A stretch of 54,480 bases of DNA from Propionibacterium sp. Its GTDB lineage: Bacteria > Actinomycetota > Actinomycetes > Propionibacteriales > Propionibacteriaceae. Made by a program: the position numbers and the translations under genes. A model generated the notes under the pieces. That model saw nothing but the letters and a program-made list of their open reading frames with translations, was not told the origin of the DNA and searched no databases. The first letter of the stretch is position 1; each line of letters opens with the position of its first letter. This document shows, in pieces, positions 1-8,168 of the stretch. The DNA lies in contig DUOQ01000080.1 of the NCBI GenBank assembly GCA_012838755.1, positions 1 through 54,480 of the forward strand. The letters run 5' to 3'.

Positions 1-305
1 GCTGCTGCGGCGGCCGGGGCCGGGCGTCCGGCCGGGGCGGACGCCGCGGGTGCGGCCGGGGCGTCCTGTGCGGGCAGGCCGGCCTTGATGGCCTCGGCGT
101 CCCCGCCGGTGGACACTTGGCCGATGGTCGCCTCGGGGACCGCGGTGACGGCCGGGGTGATGGCCGAGTGGGCCAGGTCACGGTGGTCGTCGAGGGTGAC
201 GTCGACGAGGCGTCCGTCGATCTGGACGCGGAACAGGTTCGCGCCGACGGCCTCGACGTCGACCACCTTGGTCGTGTTGTTGACGCTGATCGTGTAGCGG
301 CGCAT
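1..305 (-). CDS. Biotin carboxyl carrier subunit of a methylmalonyl-CoA carboxylating complex, N-terminal part only (runs off the window)
   Basis: About 101 codons are visible, starting at an ATG (MRRYTISVNN) preceded by a good GGAGG ribosome binding site; the gene continues past position 1. The visible part is a short beta-rich head (residues 1-45) followed by an Ala/Pro-rich linker (from about residue 75), the usual layout of biotin carriers whose C-terminal biotinyl domain holds the EAMKM lysine. That domain lies outside the window, so the assignment rests on this layout and on position: it sits 3 bases after the OadG-like gene and downstream of mmdA. In propionibacteria the 1.3S carrier shuttles carboxyl groups between the 12S (MmdA) and 5S subunits. 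It could instead serve a Na+-pumping decarboxylase or an acyl-CoA carboxylase. Confidence 0.72.
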   Translation of the reverse strand, partial: MRRYTISVNNTTKVVDVEAVGANLFRVQIDGRLVDVTLDDHRDLAHSAITPAVTAVPEATIGQVSTGGDAEAIKAGLPAQDAPAAPAASAPAGRPAPAAAA

Positions 306-308
306 GGC

Positions 309-740
309 CTACCTCCGGGAGAAGGGGTTGTTCTGGTTGCCGCGGCCGACCGACAGCCACCGGCTCGCGAAGAGCTGGCTGCCGGGGGCGTGGGCACGGG
401 TCTCGCGGCCACCCATGCGCCGCCGGGTCTCGGCGTGCGTCATGACGGCCACGGTGATGGCGGCGACCTGGTGCTCGTCCAGGCCGTCGGCGATGATCCG
501 CACCGCCGGCTTCGGGGGCGGCGAGATCTCCGGCACGTCGGAGTCGGGATGGATCGTGACCATCTTGTCCTCGGGCTGCACCTGCGGCTTGGCGGTGAGC
601 TTCTGCCCCTCCTGCCGGTCGAGGCGCCCGATGCCCATGAGCACGAGCATCAGGGCGAGCAGCAGGGCGAAGACCGCGCCCATGCCGACCACCATCATCA
701 TCAGCCCCCACATGAGGCTGTCCATGGAGATTCCCATCAT
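309..740 (-). CDS. OadG-like small membrane subunit (sodium-pump decarboxylase gamma family or transcarboxylase accessory protein)
   Basis: A protein of about 143 residues with a single Met/Leu/Val-rich transmembrane helix at roughly residues 5-35, followed by a charged, Pro-containing cytoplasmic tail. This is the build of OadG/MmdD-type gamma subunits, which anchor and assemble biotin-dependent Na+-pump decarboxylases. It lies between mmdA (stop 8 bases upstream) and the biotin carrier gene. Two adjacent ATGs (740 and 737) are possible starts; an AAGGA motif overlapping the mmdA stop suits 737 slightly better. Family membership is inferred from topology and context because the sequence itself is not strongly diagnostic. 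The beta (pump) subunit is not in the window. Confidence 0.6.
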   Translation of the reverse strand: MMGISMDSLMWGLMMMVVGMGAVFALLLALMLVLMGIGRLDRQEGQKLTAKPQVQPEDKMVTIHPDSDVPEISPPPKPAVRIIADGLDEHQVAAITVAVMTHAETRRRMGGRETRAHAPGSQLFASRWLSVGRGNQNNPFSRR

Positions 741-747
741 CGGATCC

Positions 748-2292
748 TTAGACCGGGAAGAGCCCGTGCTTCTTGGGGATGCTCTGCGACACCTTGGTGC
801 GCAGCACCTCCAGGGCACGGATCAGGCGCGGGCGGGTCTCGCGGGGCTCGATGACCTCGTCGATCTGACCGACGTCGGCGGCCTGGTAGGGGTTGTAGAA
901 CATCTCCTTGTACTCCTCGACGAACCGCGCCTCCTCGGCCTTCGGGTCGTCGGCGGCCTCGATCGCGCGCCGGTTCAGCAGCCGCGCGGCGCCCTCGGCG
1001 CCCATCACGGCGATCTGCGCGCTCGGCCAGGCGAAGGCGACGTCGTTGTTCATCTGCTTGGAACTCATCGCCACGTAGGAGCCACCCATCGCCTTGCGGG
1101 TGACCAGGGAGATCTTCGGCACGGTGGCCTGGCAGTACGCGTAGATGATCTTCGCGCCGTGGCGGATCACGCCGTTGTACTCCTGCTCGACGCCGGGCAG
1201 GTAGCCGGGGCAGTCGACGAAGGTGACCAGCGGGATGTTGAACTGGTCGCACAGCGTGATGTGGCGGGCGATCTTGTCGGACGCGTTGATGTCGAGGCAA
1301 CCCGACATCACCAGCGGCTGGTTGGCGATGAAGCCGACGGACTGGCCGTCGAGGCGTCCGAAACCGACCAGTGCGTTGCCGGCCCAGTCCTTGTGGAGCT
1401 CGACCACCGAGTCGTGGTCGAAGACCATGGCGAGCACGTCGCGCATGTCGTAGGCCATGCGGTCGTCCTCGGGCACGAGGGTGTTGAGCCCCTCGTCCAT
1501 GCGGTCGACGGGGTCGTAGGGCTCCAGCGGCGGGGCGTCCTCGGTGTTGTTCTGCGGCAGGTAGCCCAGGATCGCCTTGGTCATCTGCAGCGCGTGCTGC
1601 TCGTTGTCGGCGATCATCTGCGCGACTCCCGAGGTGGCGTTGTGCACCCACGCGCCACCGAGTTCCTCGGCGGTGACGTCCTCGCCGGTGACGGTCTTGA
1701 TGATGTCGGGCCCGGTCAGGAACATGTTCGAGGTCTCGTTGACCATGATCGTGATGTCGGTCAGGGCCGGGCTGTACACGGCGCCGCCGGCGCAGGGGCC
1801 CATGATGATCGAGATCTGCGGGATGACGCCGGACGCCTTGACGTTGCGCACGAACACCTCGCCGTACGCCGCCAGCGACCGGACGCCCTCCTGCACCCGC
1901 GCGCCACCGGAGTCGTTCAGGCCGATGACCGGGATGCCGGCCTCGATGGCCAGGTCGAGGATGCGCGAGATCTTGTTGGACTGCACTTCGGAGAACGAAC
2001 CGCCGAGGACGGTGAAGTCCTGGGCGTAGACCGCCACGCGGCGGCCCTGGATCTTGCCGAAGCCGGTGATGATGCCATCACCCGGGTAACGGTGTTTGTC
2101 CATGCCGAACTCGGAGTTGTGGTGCGTGGCCAGGGCGCCGAGCTCCTGGAAGGAAGCCTCGTCAAGGAGGATGGACAGTCGCTCACGTGCGGTGAGCTTG
2201 CCCTTCGCATGCTGTGCCTCGGTCCGTTTGGCGCCACCCCCTTCGAGCGCTTGCTGTCGCTTGGCTCGTAGTGTCGCCAGTTGGTCACTCAT
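748..2292 (-). CDS. mmdA: Methylmalonyl-CoA carboxyltransferase 12S subunit / methylmalonyl-CoA decarboxylase alpha subunit
   Basis: A 514-residue carboxyltransferase, the usual family length. It has two crotonase-like halves; the acyl-CoA and oxyanion-hole motifs are visible as GGARVQEG (129-136), GPCAGGAVYSPA (165-176) and GGSYVAM (403-409). In propionibacteria the 12S subunit moves CO2 from methylmalonyl-CoA to the biotin on the 1.3S carrier, which then carboxylates pyruvate on the 5S subunit; this is the key energy-sparing step of propionate formation. It is first in a tight run with an OadG-like protein and a biotin carrier. The same fold also serves propionyl-CoA carboxylase beta and decarboxylase alpha subunits, so the direction of flux is inferred from context. 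The start ATG has a GAGG-containing leader. Confidence 0.88.
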   Translation of the reverse strand: MSDQLATLRAKRQQALEGGGAKRTEAQHAKGKLTARERLSILLDEASFQELGALATHHNSEFGMDKHRYPGDGIITGFGKIQGRRVAVYAQDFTVLGGSFSEVQSNKISRILDLAIEAGIPVIGLNDSGGARVQEGVRSLAAYGEVFVRNVKASGVIPQISIIMGPCAGGAVYSPALTDITIMVNETSNMFLTGPDIIKTVTGEDVTAEELGGAWVHNATSGVAQMIADNEQHALQMTKAILGYLPQNNTEDAPPLEPYDPVDRMDEGLNTLVPEDDRMAYDMRDVLAMVFDHDSVVELHKDWAGNALVGFGRLDGQSVGFIANQPLVMSGCLDINASDKIARHITLCDQFNIPLVTFVDCPGYLPGVEQEYNGVIRHGAKIIYAYCQATVPKISLVTRKAMGGSYVAMSSKQMNNDVAFAWPSAQIAVMGAEGAARLLNRRAIEAADDPKAEEARFVEEYKEMFYNPYQAADVGQIDEVIEPRETRPRLIRALEVLRTKVSQSIPKKHGLFPV

Positions 2293-2491
2293 CAGCTGGA
2301 ACCTCGTCGTGTTGGGTGGTCAGGCCCGGGAAAGGACCTACTACGCACAGTAGCAGTCGGTCCGGCGCCCCTCCGGGAAATGCGTGGCAACAACCAATAT
2401 CCGGACGCCACGGGCCACGTCGTGGACGTTCCCGCGGCAACCCCGGCAACCGCCCGACGTGGACCCGTCGCGTGGGCGCCGGGAGCCGGCC

Positions 2492-2986
2492 TCAGCCGAA
2501 GAAGTGCGTCGTCACGCCGACCAGCAGGGTGGTGGCGGCCGCCAGGGCCAGGGAGAGCTCGACGAGCATGCCCAACCCGACCGACTTCAGGGCGGCCCAC
2601 GAGGTGGAGGCGGCGTCCCGCAGGTTGCGCACCCGCGCGTACTCGGACGCCAGCAGGCCGACGGTGAACCCGATGGGCAACCCGAGGAACGGGAGCACGA
2701 ACAGGCCGATGACGCCACAGACGAGCCCGACCACGACCGACCGGCTGGGGATCTCCCGCGCCTTCAGGCGGCGCCCGGTGATGAGGTACTGGGCGCTCAT
2801 GCCCGCCAGCACGAACACGGCACCGATGCCGAGGACCCACCACCCGAACGCGGAGCCTCCCCAGATCGCCCACACCAGCAGCCCGGCGAGGATGGCGAGG
2901 CTGCCCGGCAACACGGGGACGACGATCCCGCAGACGCCGATGACGACGAGGACGATCGACAGCGCGGCGACCAGTTCAGTAGGCAC
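2492..2986 (-). CDS. DUF456 family small membrane protein
   Basis: 164 residues, almost entirely hydrophobic, with four or more predicted membrane helices and the Gly/Pro-rich repeats typical of DUF456 (for example VVPVLPGSL near the N terminus and FVLPFLGLPIGF near residue 100). The function of the family is unknown. The start is a GTG placed 6 bases after a TACCCT -10 element, so it is probably translated from a leaderless message. It stands alone, between mmdA and an ABC-F gene on the same strand. Confidence 0.75.
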   Translation of the reverse strand: MPTELVAALSIVLVVIGVCGIVVPVLPGSLAILAGLLVWAIWGGSAFGWWVLGIGAVFVLAGMSAQYLITGRRLKAREIPSRSVVVGLVCGVIGLFVLPFLGLPIGFTVGLLASEYARVRNLRDAASTSWAALKSVGLGMLVELSLALAAATTLLVGVTTHFFG

Positions 2987-2992
2987 CGCATC

Positions 2993-2998
2993 AGGGTA
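2993..2998 (-). promoter_or_regulatory. -10 element (TACCCT) for the DUF456 gene
   Basis: TACCCT read on the minus strand lies 6 bases before the GTG start. This spacing would place the transcript start at the start codon. Confidence 0.5.
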
Positions 2999-3035
2999 GC
3001 GGTCGGCCCGACCGCCCCGGACAGGCTCCCGGCGG

Positions 3036-4637
3036 TCAGGCCAGGGAGACGAGGTCGGCGTACTCGGGGCTCCAGAGGTCCTCGTCGCCGTCGGGCAGGA
3101 TCAGCACCCGGTCGGGCTGCAGGGCCTCGACGGCGCCCTCGTCGTGGGTCACCAGCACGGTGGCGCCGGCATAGGTGCGGATCGCCTCCAGCACCTCGCG
3201 GCGGGACGCCGGGTCGAGGTTGTTCGTCGGCTCGTCGAGCAGCAGCACGTTGGCCGAGGAGACCACCAGCATCGCCAGCGCCAGGCGGGTCTTCTCCCCA
3301 CCCGACAGGACGCGGGCCGGCTTGTCGACGTCGTCACCGGTGAACAGGAACGACCCCAGGATCTTCCGCACGGCCGTGTCGTCGAGGTTCGGCGAGGCCG
3401 ACACCATGTTGTCCAGCACCGAGCGGGAGACGTCGATGGTCTCGTGCTCCTGGGCGTAGTAGCCCAGCTTGAGCCCGTGGCCGGGCACGACCTCGCCGGT
3501 GTCGGGCTGCTCGATGCCGGCCAGGATGCGCAGCAGCGTCGTCTTCCCGGCGCCGTTCAGCCCCAGCACCACGACGTTCGCGCCGCGGTCGATGGCCAGG
3601 TCCACCCCCGTGAACACCTCGAGGCTCCCGTAGTGCTTCGACAGGTCGGACGCCGTGAGCGGCACCCGCCCGCACGGCGCGGGCTCGGGGAACCGGATCT
3701 TCGCCACCCGGTCGACGGCCCGCTCCCCCTCGGTCGCGGCCAGCATCCTCTCGGCCCGCTTGGCCATGTTCTGCGCCGCGGTCGCCTTGGTCGCCTTGGC
3801 GCCCAGCTTGGCGGCCTGCTCGAGCAACCGGGCGGCCTTCTTCTCGGCGTTGGCGCGTTCGCGCTTGCGGCGCTTCTCGTCGACCTCGCGCTGGACGAGG
3901 TACTTCTTCCAGTCGAGGTTGTACTGGTCGAGCTCGGCCCGGTTGGCGTCCAGGTGGAACACCTTGTTCACCACGGCGTCCAGCAGGCCGGTGTCGTGGC
4001 TGATCACCAGCACGCCGCCGGGGTACCCGGCGAGGTAGGAGCGCAACCAGACGATCGAGTCGGCGTCCAGGTGGTTGGTCGGCTCGTCGAGCAGCAGGAC
4101 GTCGGCTCCCGAGAACAGGATGCGGGCGAGCTCGACCCGGCGCCGCTGGCCGCCCGACAGGGTCTCGATGGGCTGGCCCAGCACGCGGTCGGGCAGGCCG
4201 AGGTTGGCGGCGATGCGCGCGGCCTCGGACTCGGCGCCGTAGCTGCCGGCGGCGTCCAGCTCGGCCTCGGCGCGCGCGTAGCGGCGCATGGCCTCGTCGC
4301 GGGCGTCGTCACCGTCGGCGTCCGCGATCGCGGCCGAGTACAGGTCCAGGCGGCGCAGGATCGAGTCCAGCCCGCGCGCCGACAGGATCCGGTCGCGGGC
4401 GAACTGGGACAGGTCGCCCGTGCGCGGGTCCTGGGGCAGGTAGCCGACCAGTCCGGTCCGGGTCACCTGCCCGCCGGACACCATGCCCTCGCCGGCCAGG
4501 ATCTTCGTCATCGTCGTCTTGCCGGCACCGTTGCGGCCGACGAGGCCGATGCGGTCGCCCGACGCGATCTGGAAGGTGGTGGGCTCCAGCAGGGTCCGGG
4601 CGCCGACGGCCAACGAGAGCTCGCGCGCGACAATCAC
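3036..4637 (-). CDS. ABC-F family ATPase (ribosome-associated, two ABC domains, no membrane part)
   Basis: 533 residues with two complete ATPase cassettes and no membrane helices. Cassette 1: Walker A GRNGAGKTT (34-42), signature LSGGQRRRVELA (about 159), Walker B LLLDEPTNHLD. Cassette 2: GLNGAGKTT, LSGGEKTRLALA, LLLDEPTNNLD. Between them is a long Lys/Arg/Ala-rich alpha-helical linker (about residues 240-300), the P-site tRNA interaction motif that defines ABC-F proteins. Members regulate translation factor-like steps at the ribosome (EttA, Uup) or protect it from antibiotics (ARE subgroup); the sequence does not decide which. The start is a GTG 8 bases after TAGACT, suggesting a leaderless message. 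Confidence 0.88.
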   Translation of the reverse strand: MIVARELSLAVGARTLLEPTTFQIASGDRIGLVGRNGAGKTTMTKILAGEGMVSGGQVTRTGLVGYLPQDPRTGDLSQFARDRILSARGLDSILRRLDLYSAAIADADGDDARDEAMRRYARAEAELDAAGSYGAESEAARIAANLGLPDRVLGQPIETLSGGQRRRVELARILFSGADVLLLDEPTNHLDADSIVWLRSYLAGYPGGVLVISHDTGLLDAVVNKVFHLDANRAELDQYNLDWKKYLVQREVDEKRRKRERANAEKKAARLLEQAAKLGAKATKATAAQNMAKRAERMLAATEGERAVDRVAKIRFPEPAPCGRVPLTASDLSKHYGSLEVFTGVDLAIDRGANVVVLGLNGAGKTTLLRILAGIEQPDTGEVVPGHGLKLGYYAQEHETIDVSRSVLDNMVSASPNLDDTAVRKILGSFLFTGDDVDKPARVLSGGEKTRLALAMLVVSSANVLLLDEPTNNLDPASRREVLEAIRTYAGATVLVTHDEGAVEALQPDRVLILPDGDEDLWSPEYADLVSLA

Positions 4638-4645
4638 GAGGGGCG

Positions 4646-4651
4646 AGTCTA
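4646..4651 (-). promoter_or_regulatory. -10 element (TAGACT) for the ABC-F gene
   Basis: TAGACT on the minus strand, 8 bases before the GTG start of the ABC-F gene. It lies in the 134-bp divergent intergenic region shared with the AI-2E/PerM-type gene. Confidence 0.45.
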
Positions 4652-4759
4652 CGCGACTCCGCAGCGGCCTTTCCCCGCCCCCGGGAGCCCCGGACGTTCA
4701 TGCCGCGGGTCGAGTCCGGCTCCACCCGGGGCATCTCGAAATGCGTCGGTGTGAACGAC

Positions 4760-4765
4760 TAGGTT
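4760..4765 (+). promoter_or_regulatory. -10 element (TAGGTT) for the AI-2E-type membrane protein gene
   Basis: TAGGTT is followed by 6 bases and the ATG at 4772. A TCGAAA stands 18 bases upstream as a possible -35. No Shine-Dalgarno fits in the gap, so the transcript is probably leaderless. Confidence 0.5.
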
Positions 4766-4771
4766 GGGCGC

Positions 4772-5998
4772 ATGGATCAGCCCGCTCGCGTGAACCCCTT
4801 GCCGAACGTGTCGGTGATCCTGCTCACGATCACCGCGGCCGTGGCCATCCTGTTCGGCATGAAGCAGTACGCCGAGATCCTCGGCCCGCTGCTGCTGACG
4901 GTGAACCTGTTCATCGCCGCCTACCCGATCCAGACCTGGCTGGTCAGCCTGAAGGTGCCCCGCATCATCGCCCAGGTCCTGCTCGCGCTCATGGTGTTCG
5001 CGATCCTCGCCGTGTTCTTCTACGCGCTGACGTGGTCCATCACCGCCCTGGTGCAGGAGCTGCCGCTCTACCAGTCGCAGTTCTGGACGCTGTACCACGA
5101 GGTCGTCGCCCTCCTGTCCCAGATCGGCATCTCCGAGCAACAGGTGATGGACCAGATCCGCGGCGTCAACCCGACCAGCCTCGCCGGCCTGCTTTCGAGC
5201 GCCCTCGGCAGCCTCACCAACATCGTCTCGCTGCTGGCCGTGCTCATCGTGATGATCTTCATGATGGCGTTCGACTCCGACACCTTCGGCGCCCGCAACG
5301 CCTCCCTGATGCGCCACCAGCCCCGCGTGTGGCTGTCGATCGCCGACTTCATCGCCGGCGTCCGACGCTACTGGGTGGTGACCTCGCTCTTCGGCCTCAT
5401 CGTCGCGGTCATCGACGTGATCGCGCTCGAGTTCCTCGGCGTCCCGCTCGCCCTGGTCTGGGGCATCCTCTCGTTCATCACCAACTACATCCCCAACGTG
5501 GGGTTCGTCATCGGCCTGGTCCCGCCCGCGATCATGGCGCTGCTGGCCAACGACCCGCTCACGGCCCTGCTCGTGGTGATCGTCTACTCGGTGGCGAACT
5601 TCGTGATCCAGTCGATCATCCAGCCCAAGTTCAACGGGGACGCCGTGGGCGTCACCGCGCTGGTGTCGTTCCTGTCCCTGCTGCTGTGGAGCTCGGTGCT
5701 CGGCGCGCTCGGCGCCCTGCTGGCCCTCCCGATGACCCTGCTGGCCAAGGCCGTGCTGATCGACCACGACCCGCAGATGCGCTGGATCAACGCGTTCATC
5801 TCCAACGACCCGAGCATGGCCGACCCGCACAAGATCCCGCGCGACCCGGTCGAGGCCGCCGCCCTCACGCCCCGGCGTGCTCTCGCCGCCGAGCCCGAAC
5901 CCGGGGCCCCGCCCGCGGGCGCCGACGGCACCGACGACACCGACACCGACGCCCCCGACCCGGCTCGCGAGGAGCCGGAGCAGGGGCGTCCGGAGTGA
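4772..5998 (+). CDS. AI-2E family / PerM-like membrane transporter
   Basis: 408 residues with about eight membrane helices and the conserved family layout: two or three N-terminal helices, a soluble segment (about 95-150), then a C-terminal helical core containing the characteristic FITNYIPNVGF stretch near residue 235. Family members export signal molecules, act as Na+/H+ antiporters or are uncharacterised, so the substrate is unknown here. The last 45 residues are an acidic, Pro-rich, low-complexity cytoplasmic tail (runs of Asp, Thr, Pro and Glu). It converges with the SUF operon, leaving only 7 bases between the stops. Confidence 0.85.
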   Translation: MDQPARVNPLPNVSVILLTITAAVAILFGMKQYAEILGPLLLTVNLFIAAYPIQTWLVSLKVPRIIAQVLLALMVFAILAVFFYALTWSITALVQELPLYQSQFWTLYHEVVALLSQIGISEQQVMDQIRGVNPTSLAGLLSSALGSLTNIVSLLAVLIVMIFMMAFDSDTFGARNASLMRHQPRVWLSIADFIAGVRRYWVVTSLFGLIVAVIDVIALEFLGVPLALVWGILSFITNYIPNVGFVIGLVPPAIMALLANDPLTALLVVIVYSVANFVIQSIIQPKFNGDAVGVTALVSFLSLLLWSSVLGALGALLALPMTLLAKAVLIDHDPQMRWINAFISNDPSMADPHKIPRDPVEAAALTPRRALAAEPEPGAPPAGADGTDDTDTDAPDPAREEPEQGRPE

Positions 5999-6005
5999 GC
6001 GTCGG

Positions 6006-6392
6006 TTACAGGTTGTAGCCCACCGCGCGGAGCTGCTCGCGCCCGTCGTCGGTGATGCTGTCCAGCGTCCACGGCGGGAGCCAGACCCAGTTGATCGTCA
6101 CCGAGTTGACCAGCGGGCCGAGCGCGACCTGCGTGTCGTACTCGATGCGGTCGGTCAGCGGGCACGTCGGCGACGTCAGGGTCATGTCGACGGTGCAGTT
6201 GTTCTCGTCATCCAGGTGGATGCCGTAGACGAGGCCGAGGTCGACCACGTTCACCATCAACTCGGGGTCGACGACGTCACGCATGGCCTCCTCGAGGTCC
6301 TCGATGCTGGGGCGGTCGGCCACCGGCACCGGCTGCTGCTCGGCGTCGGGGAACGTGTCGCGCACCAGGTCGGACGGGCGCTGTTCAGTCAT
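6006..6392 (-). CDS. sufT: SufT-like iron-sulfur cluster maturation factor (DUF59/MIP18 family)
   Basis: 128 residues. The DUF59 core shows DPELMVNVVDLGLVY (about 43-57), the reactive-cysteine motif TSPTCPL (about 74-80) and the C-terminal PPWTLDSITDDGR block found in the SUF-linked version. These proteins help deliver or mature Fe-S clusters on target proteins. It is the last gene of the SUF operon and overlaps sufU by 8 bases, indicating translational coupling. An N-terminal extension of about 30 residues precedes the domain. The phenylacetate protein PaaD is a distant relative but the neighbourhood excludes that role. Confidence 0.88.
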   Translation of the reverse strand: MTEQRPSDLVRDTFPDAEQQPVPVADRPSIEDLEEAMRDVVDPELMVNVVDLGLVYGIHLDDENNCTVDMTLTSPTCPLTDRIEYDTQVALGPLVNSVTINWVWLPPWTLDSITDDGREQLRAVGYNL

Positions 6393-6840
6393 GGTTCTCC
6401 TCCTTGTGGGCGAGGGCGTGGGCGACGGCGTCCTTCCACGCCGACCACCCGAGCAGGGCGCACTTGACGCGCGCTGGGAACTGGGCGACGCCCAGGAACG
6501 CGATGCCGTCCTCCAGGACGTCTTCGTCGGGCTCGAAGTCGCCGCGGCTGTGCATCATCTCGGTGAAGGCGGCCGCGGTGGCCATCCCCTCCTCGATGGG
6601 ACGCCCGACGACCAGATCGTGCATCACCGACGTGGACGCCTGGGAGATCGAGCACCCGACCGAGTCGTAGCTCACGTCGGCGACGGTGTCGCCCTCCAGG
6701 TGCACGCGCAGCAGGATCTCGTCGCCGCAGGACGGGTTCACGTGGGTGACCTCGGCCTCGTACGGGTCACGCAGCCCGCTCCCGTGCTTGGCCTTGTAGT
6801 GGTCCAGGATGATCTCCTGGTACATCTGCTCGACGCTCAT
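6385..6840 (-). CDS. sufU: SufU, zinc-dependent sulfurtransferase partner of SufS
   Basis: 151 residues with the NifU/IscU-like fold. The three zinc-ligand cysteines and the aspartate of SufU are all present: Cys38 and Asp40 (NPSCGDE), Cys63 (VGCSISQAS) and Cys127 (VKCALLGW). The 18-20 residue insertion typical of SufU lies between the second and third cysteine. In Gram-positive bacteria SufU accepts persulfide sulfur from SufS and passes it to SufBCD. The ATG at 6840 overlaps the sufS stop (ATGA), so the two are coupled. The same reading frame is open far upstream inside sufS, but the family alignment and the ATG fix this start. Confidence 0.93.
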   Translation of the reverse strand: MSVEQMYQEIILDHYKAKHGSGLRDPYEAEVTHVNPSCGDEILLRVHLEGDTVADVSYDSVGCSISQASTSVMHDLVVGRPIEEGMATAAAFTEMMHSRGDFEPDEDVLEDGIAFLGVAQFPARVKCALLGWSAWKDAVAHALAHKEENHD

Positions 6841-8168
6841 CGTCTCCCTCCGAGGCTGTGTCCGCCGAAGAACGCGCGGGTGTGCTCGAGCGCCGCGACG
6901 AGGGCGTCCACCTCGTCGGGCGTGGTGTACAGGTAGGCCGACGCCCGGGACGAGGCCTGGATACCGAGCCGGTGGTGCAGCGGTCGGGCGCAGTGGTGCC
7001 CGCCGCGGATGGCGACGCCACGGCTGTCGAGCAACTGCATGACGTCGTGCGGGTGGATGTCGAACCCGTCGGCGCTGGTCAGCGTGAAGGACACCGCTCC
7101 CCCACGATCGACCGGCACGGTCGGCCCGAGGATGCGCAGGCCCTCGATGCGCTGCAACTGCTCCAGCAGGTACGCGGTGATGAGGTGCTCGTGGTGCGCG
7201 ATGCGCTGCATCCCGACACCCCGGAGGTAGTCCACCGCGGCACCGAGGGCGACCACCTCGGCGATCGGCGGCGTCCCGGCCTCGAAGCGGGCCGGCGGGC
7301 GGGCGTACGTCGAGCCCTCCATGCGGACGACCTCGATCATCTCGCCGCCGCCGAGGAACGGCGGCAGCTGCTCGAGCAGCTCGTAGCGGCCCCACAGCAC
7401 CCCCAGGCCGGTCGGGCCCAGCATCTTGTGGCTGGTGAACGCCAGCAGGTCGGCGCCGAGCGTCGCCACGTCGACGGGCAACTGCGGCACGGCCTGGGAG
7501 CCGTCCACGACGAAGACCGCGCCGACGGCGTGCGCCATCGCGGCGAGCTCGGTGATCGGGTTGACCGTGCCCAGCACGTTGGACACCCAGGTCAGCGAGA
7601 CGACCTTCGTCCGCTCGTTGACCAGGTCCTGCTCGCGCGCGGCCTGGAGGTCGAGGCGTCCGTCGTCGGTGATGTCGAACCAGCGCAGGGTGGCGCCGGT
7701 GCGCTGGCACAGCAGCTGCCACGGCACGATGTTGGAGTGGTGCTCCATCACTGAGACCACGACCTCGTCGCCGGGGCCCAGGGCCAGGTGCTGCCCGAGG
7801 GTGTGCGCGGCGAGGTTCAGCGCCTCGGAGGCGTTCTTGGTGAACACGACCTCCTCGGGGCGGGCCCCGAGGAGCCCCGCGACCTTGCTGCGGCCGCCCT
7901 CGAACGCCTCGGACGCCTCGGCACCCAGCTGGTGCATGGCCCGGGCGACGTTCGCGTTGTGCAACAGCAGGTGGTCGGCCATGGCCTCGACGACCGCGCG
8001 CGGCTTCTGGGACGTGTTGGCCGAGTCGAGGTAGACCAGCGGGTGGCCGTTGACCTGGCGGTCGAGGACCGGGAAGTCACCCCGGACGCTGGCCGGCAGC
8101 GCGAACCCGGCCGAGGACGCCTCGGGCGCCCCCGACCTGTCGGCCGCCAGCAGGTCGGGATCAGGCAT
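6837..8168 (-). CDS. sufS: SufS cysteine desulfurase (group II)
   Basis: 443 residues, a fold-type I PLP enzyme that converts cysteine to alanine and holds the sulfur as a persulfide. PLP contacts are visible: Asp222 in VDGSQ and the Schiff-base Lys248 in TSHKMLGPTG. The catalytic cysteine is Cys393 in RGGHHCARPLH, set in the short loop of group II desulfurases. An N-terminal extension of about 25 residues precedes the core. The ATG overlaps the end of sufC by 8 bases, and sufU follows with a 4-base overlap. Confidence 0.95.
   Translation of the reverse strand: MPDPDLLAADRSGAPEASSAGFALPASVRGDFPVLDRQVNGHPLVYLDSANTSQKPRAVVEAMADHLLLHNANVARAMHQLGAEASEAFEGGRSKVAGLLGARPEEVVFTKNASEALNLAAHTLGQHLALGPGDEVVVSVMEHHSNIVPWQLLCQRTGATLRWFDITDDGRLDLQAAREQDLVNERTKVVSLTWVSNVLGTVNPITELAAMAHAVGAVFVVDGSQAVPQLPVDVATLGADLLAFTSHKMLGPTGLGVLWGRYELLEQLPPFLGGGEMIEVVRMEGSTYARPPARFEAGTPPIAEVVALGAAVDYLRGVGMQRIAHHEHLITAYLLEQLQRIEGLRILGPTVPVDRGGAVSFTLTSADGFDIHPHDVMQLLDSRGVAIRGGHHCARPLHHRLGIQASSRASAYLYTTPDEVDALVAALEHTRAFFGGHSLGGRR

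Noticed and set aside
3036-4637. Antibiotic-resistance function of the ABC-F protein
   Set aside because: ABC-F members have both housekeeping and resistance roles; nothing in the sequence or neighbourhood points to resistance.
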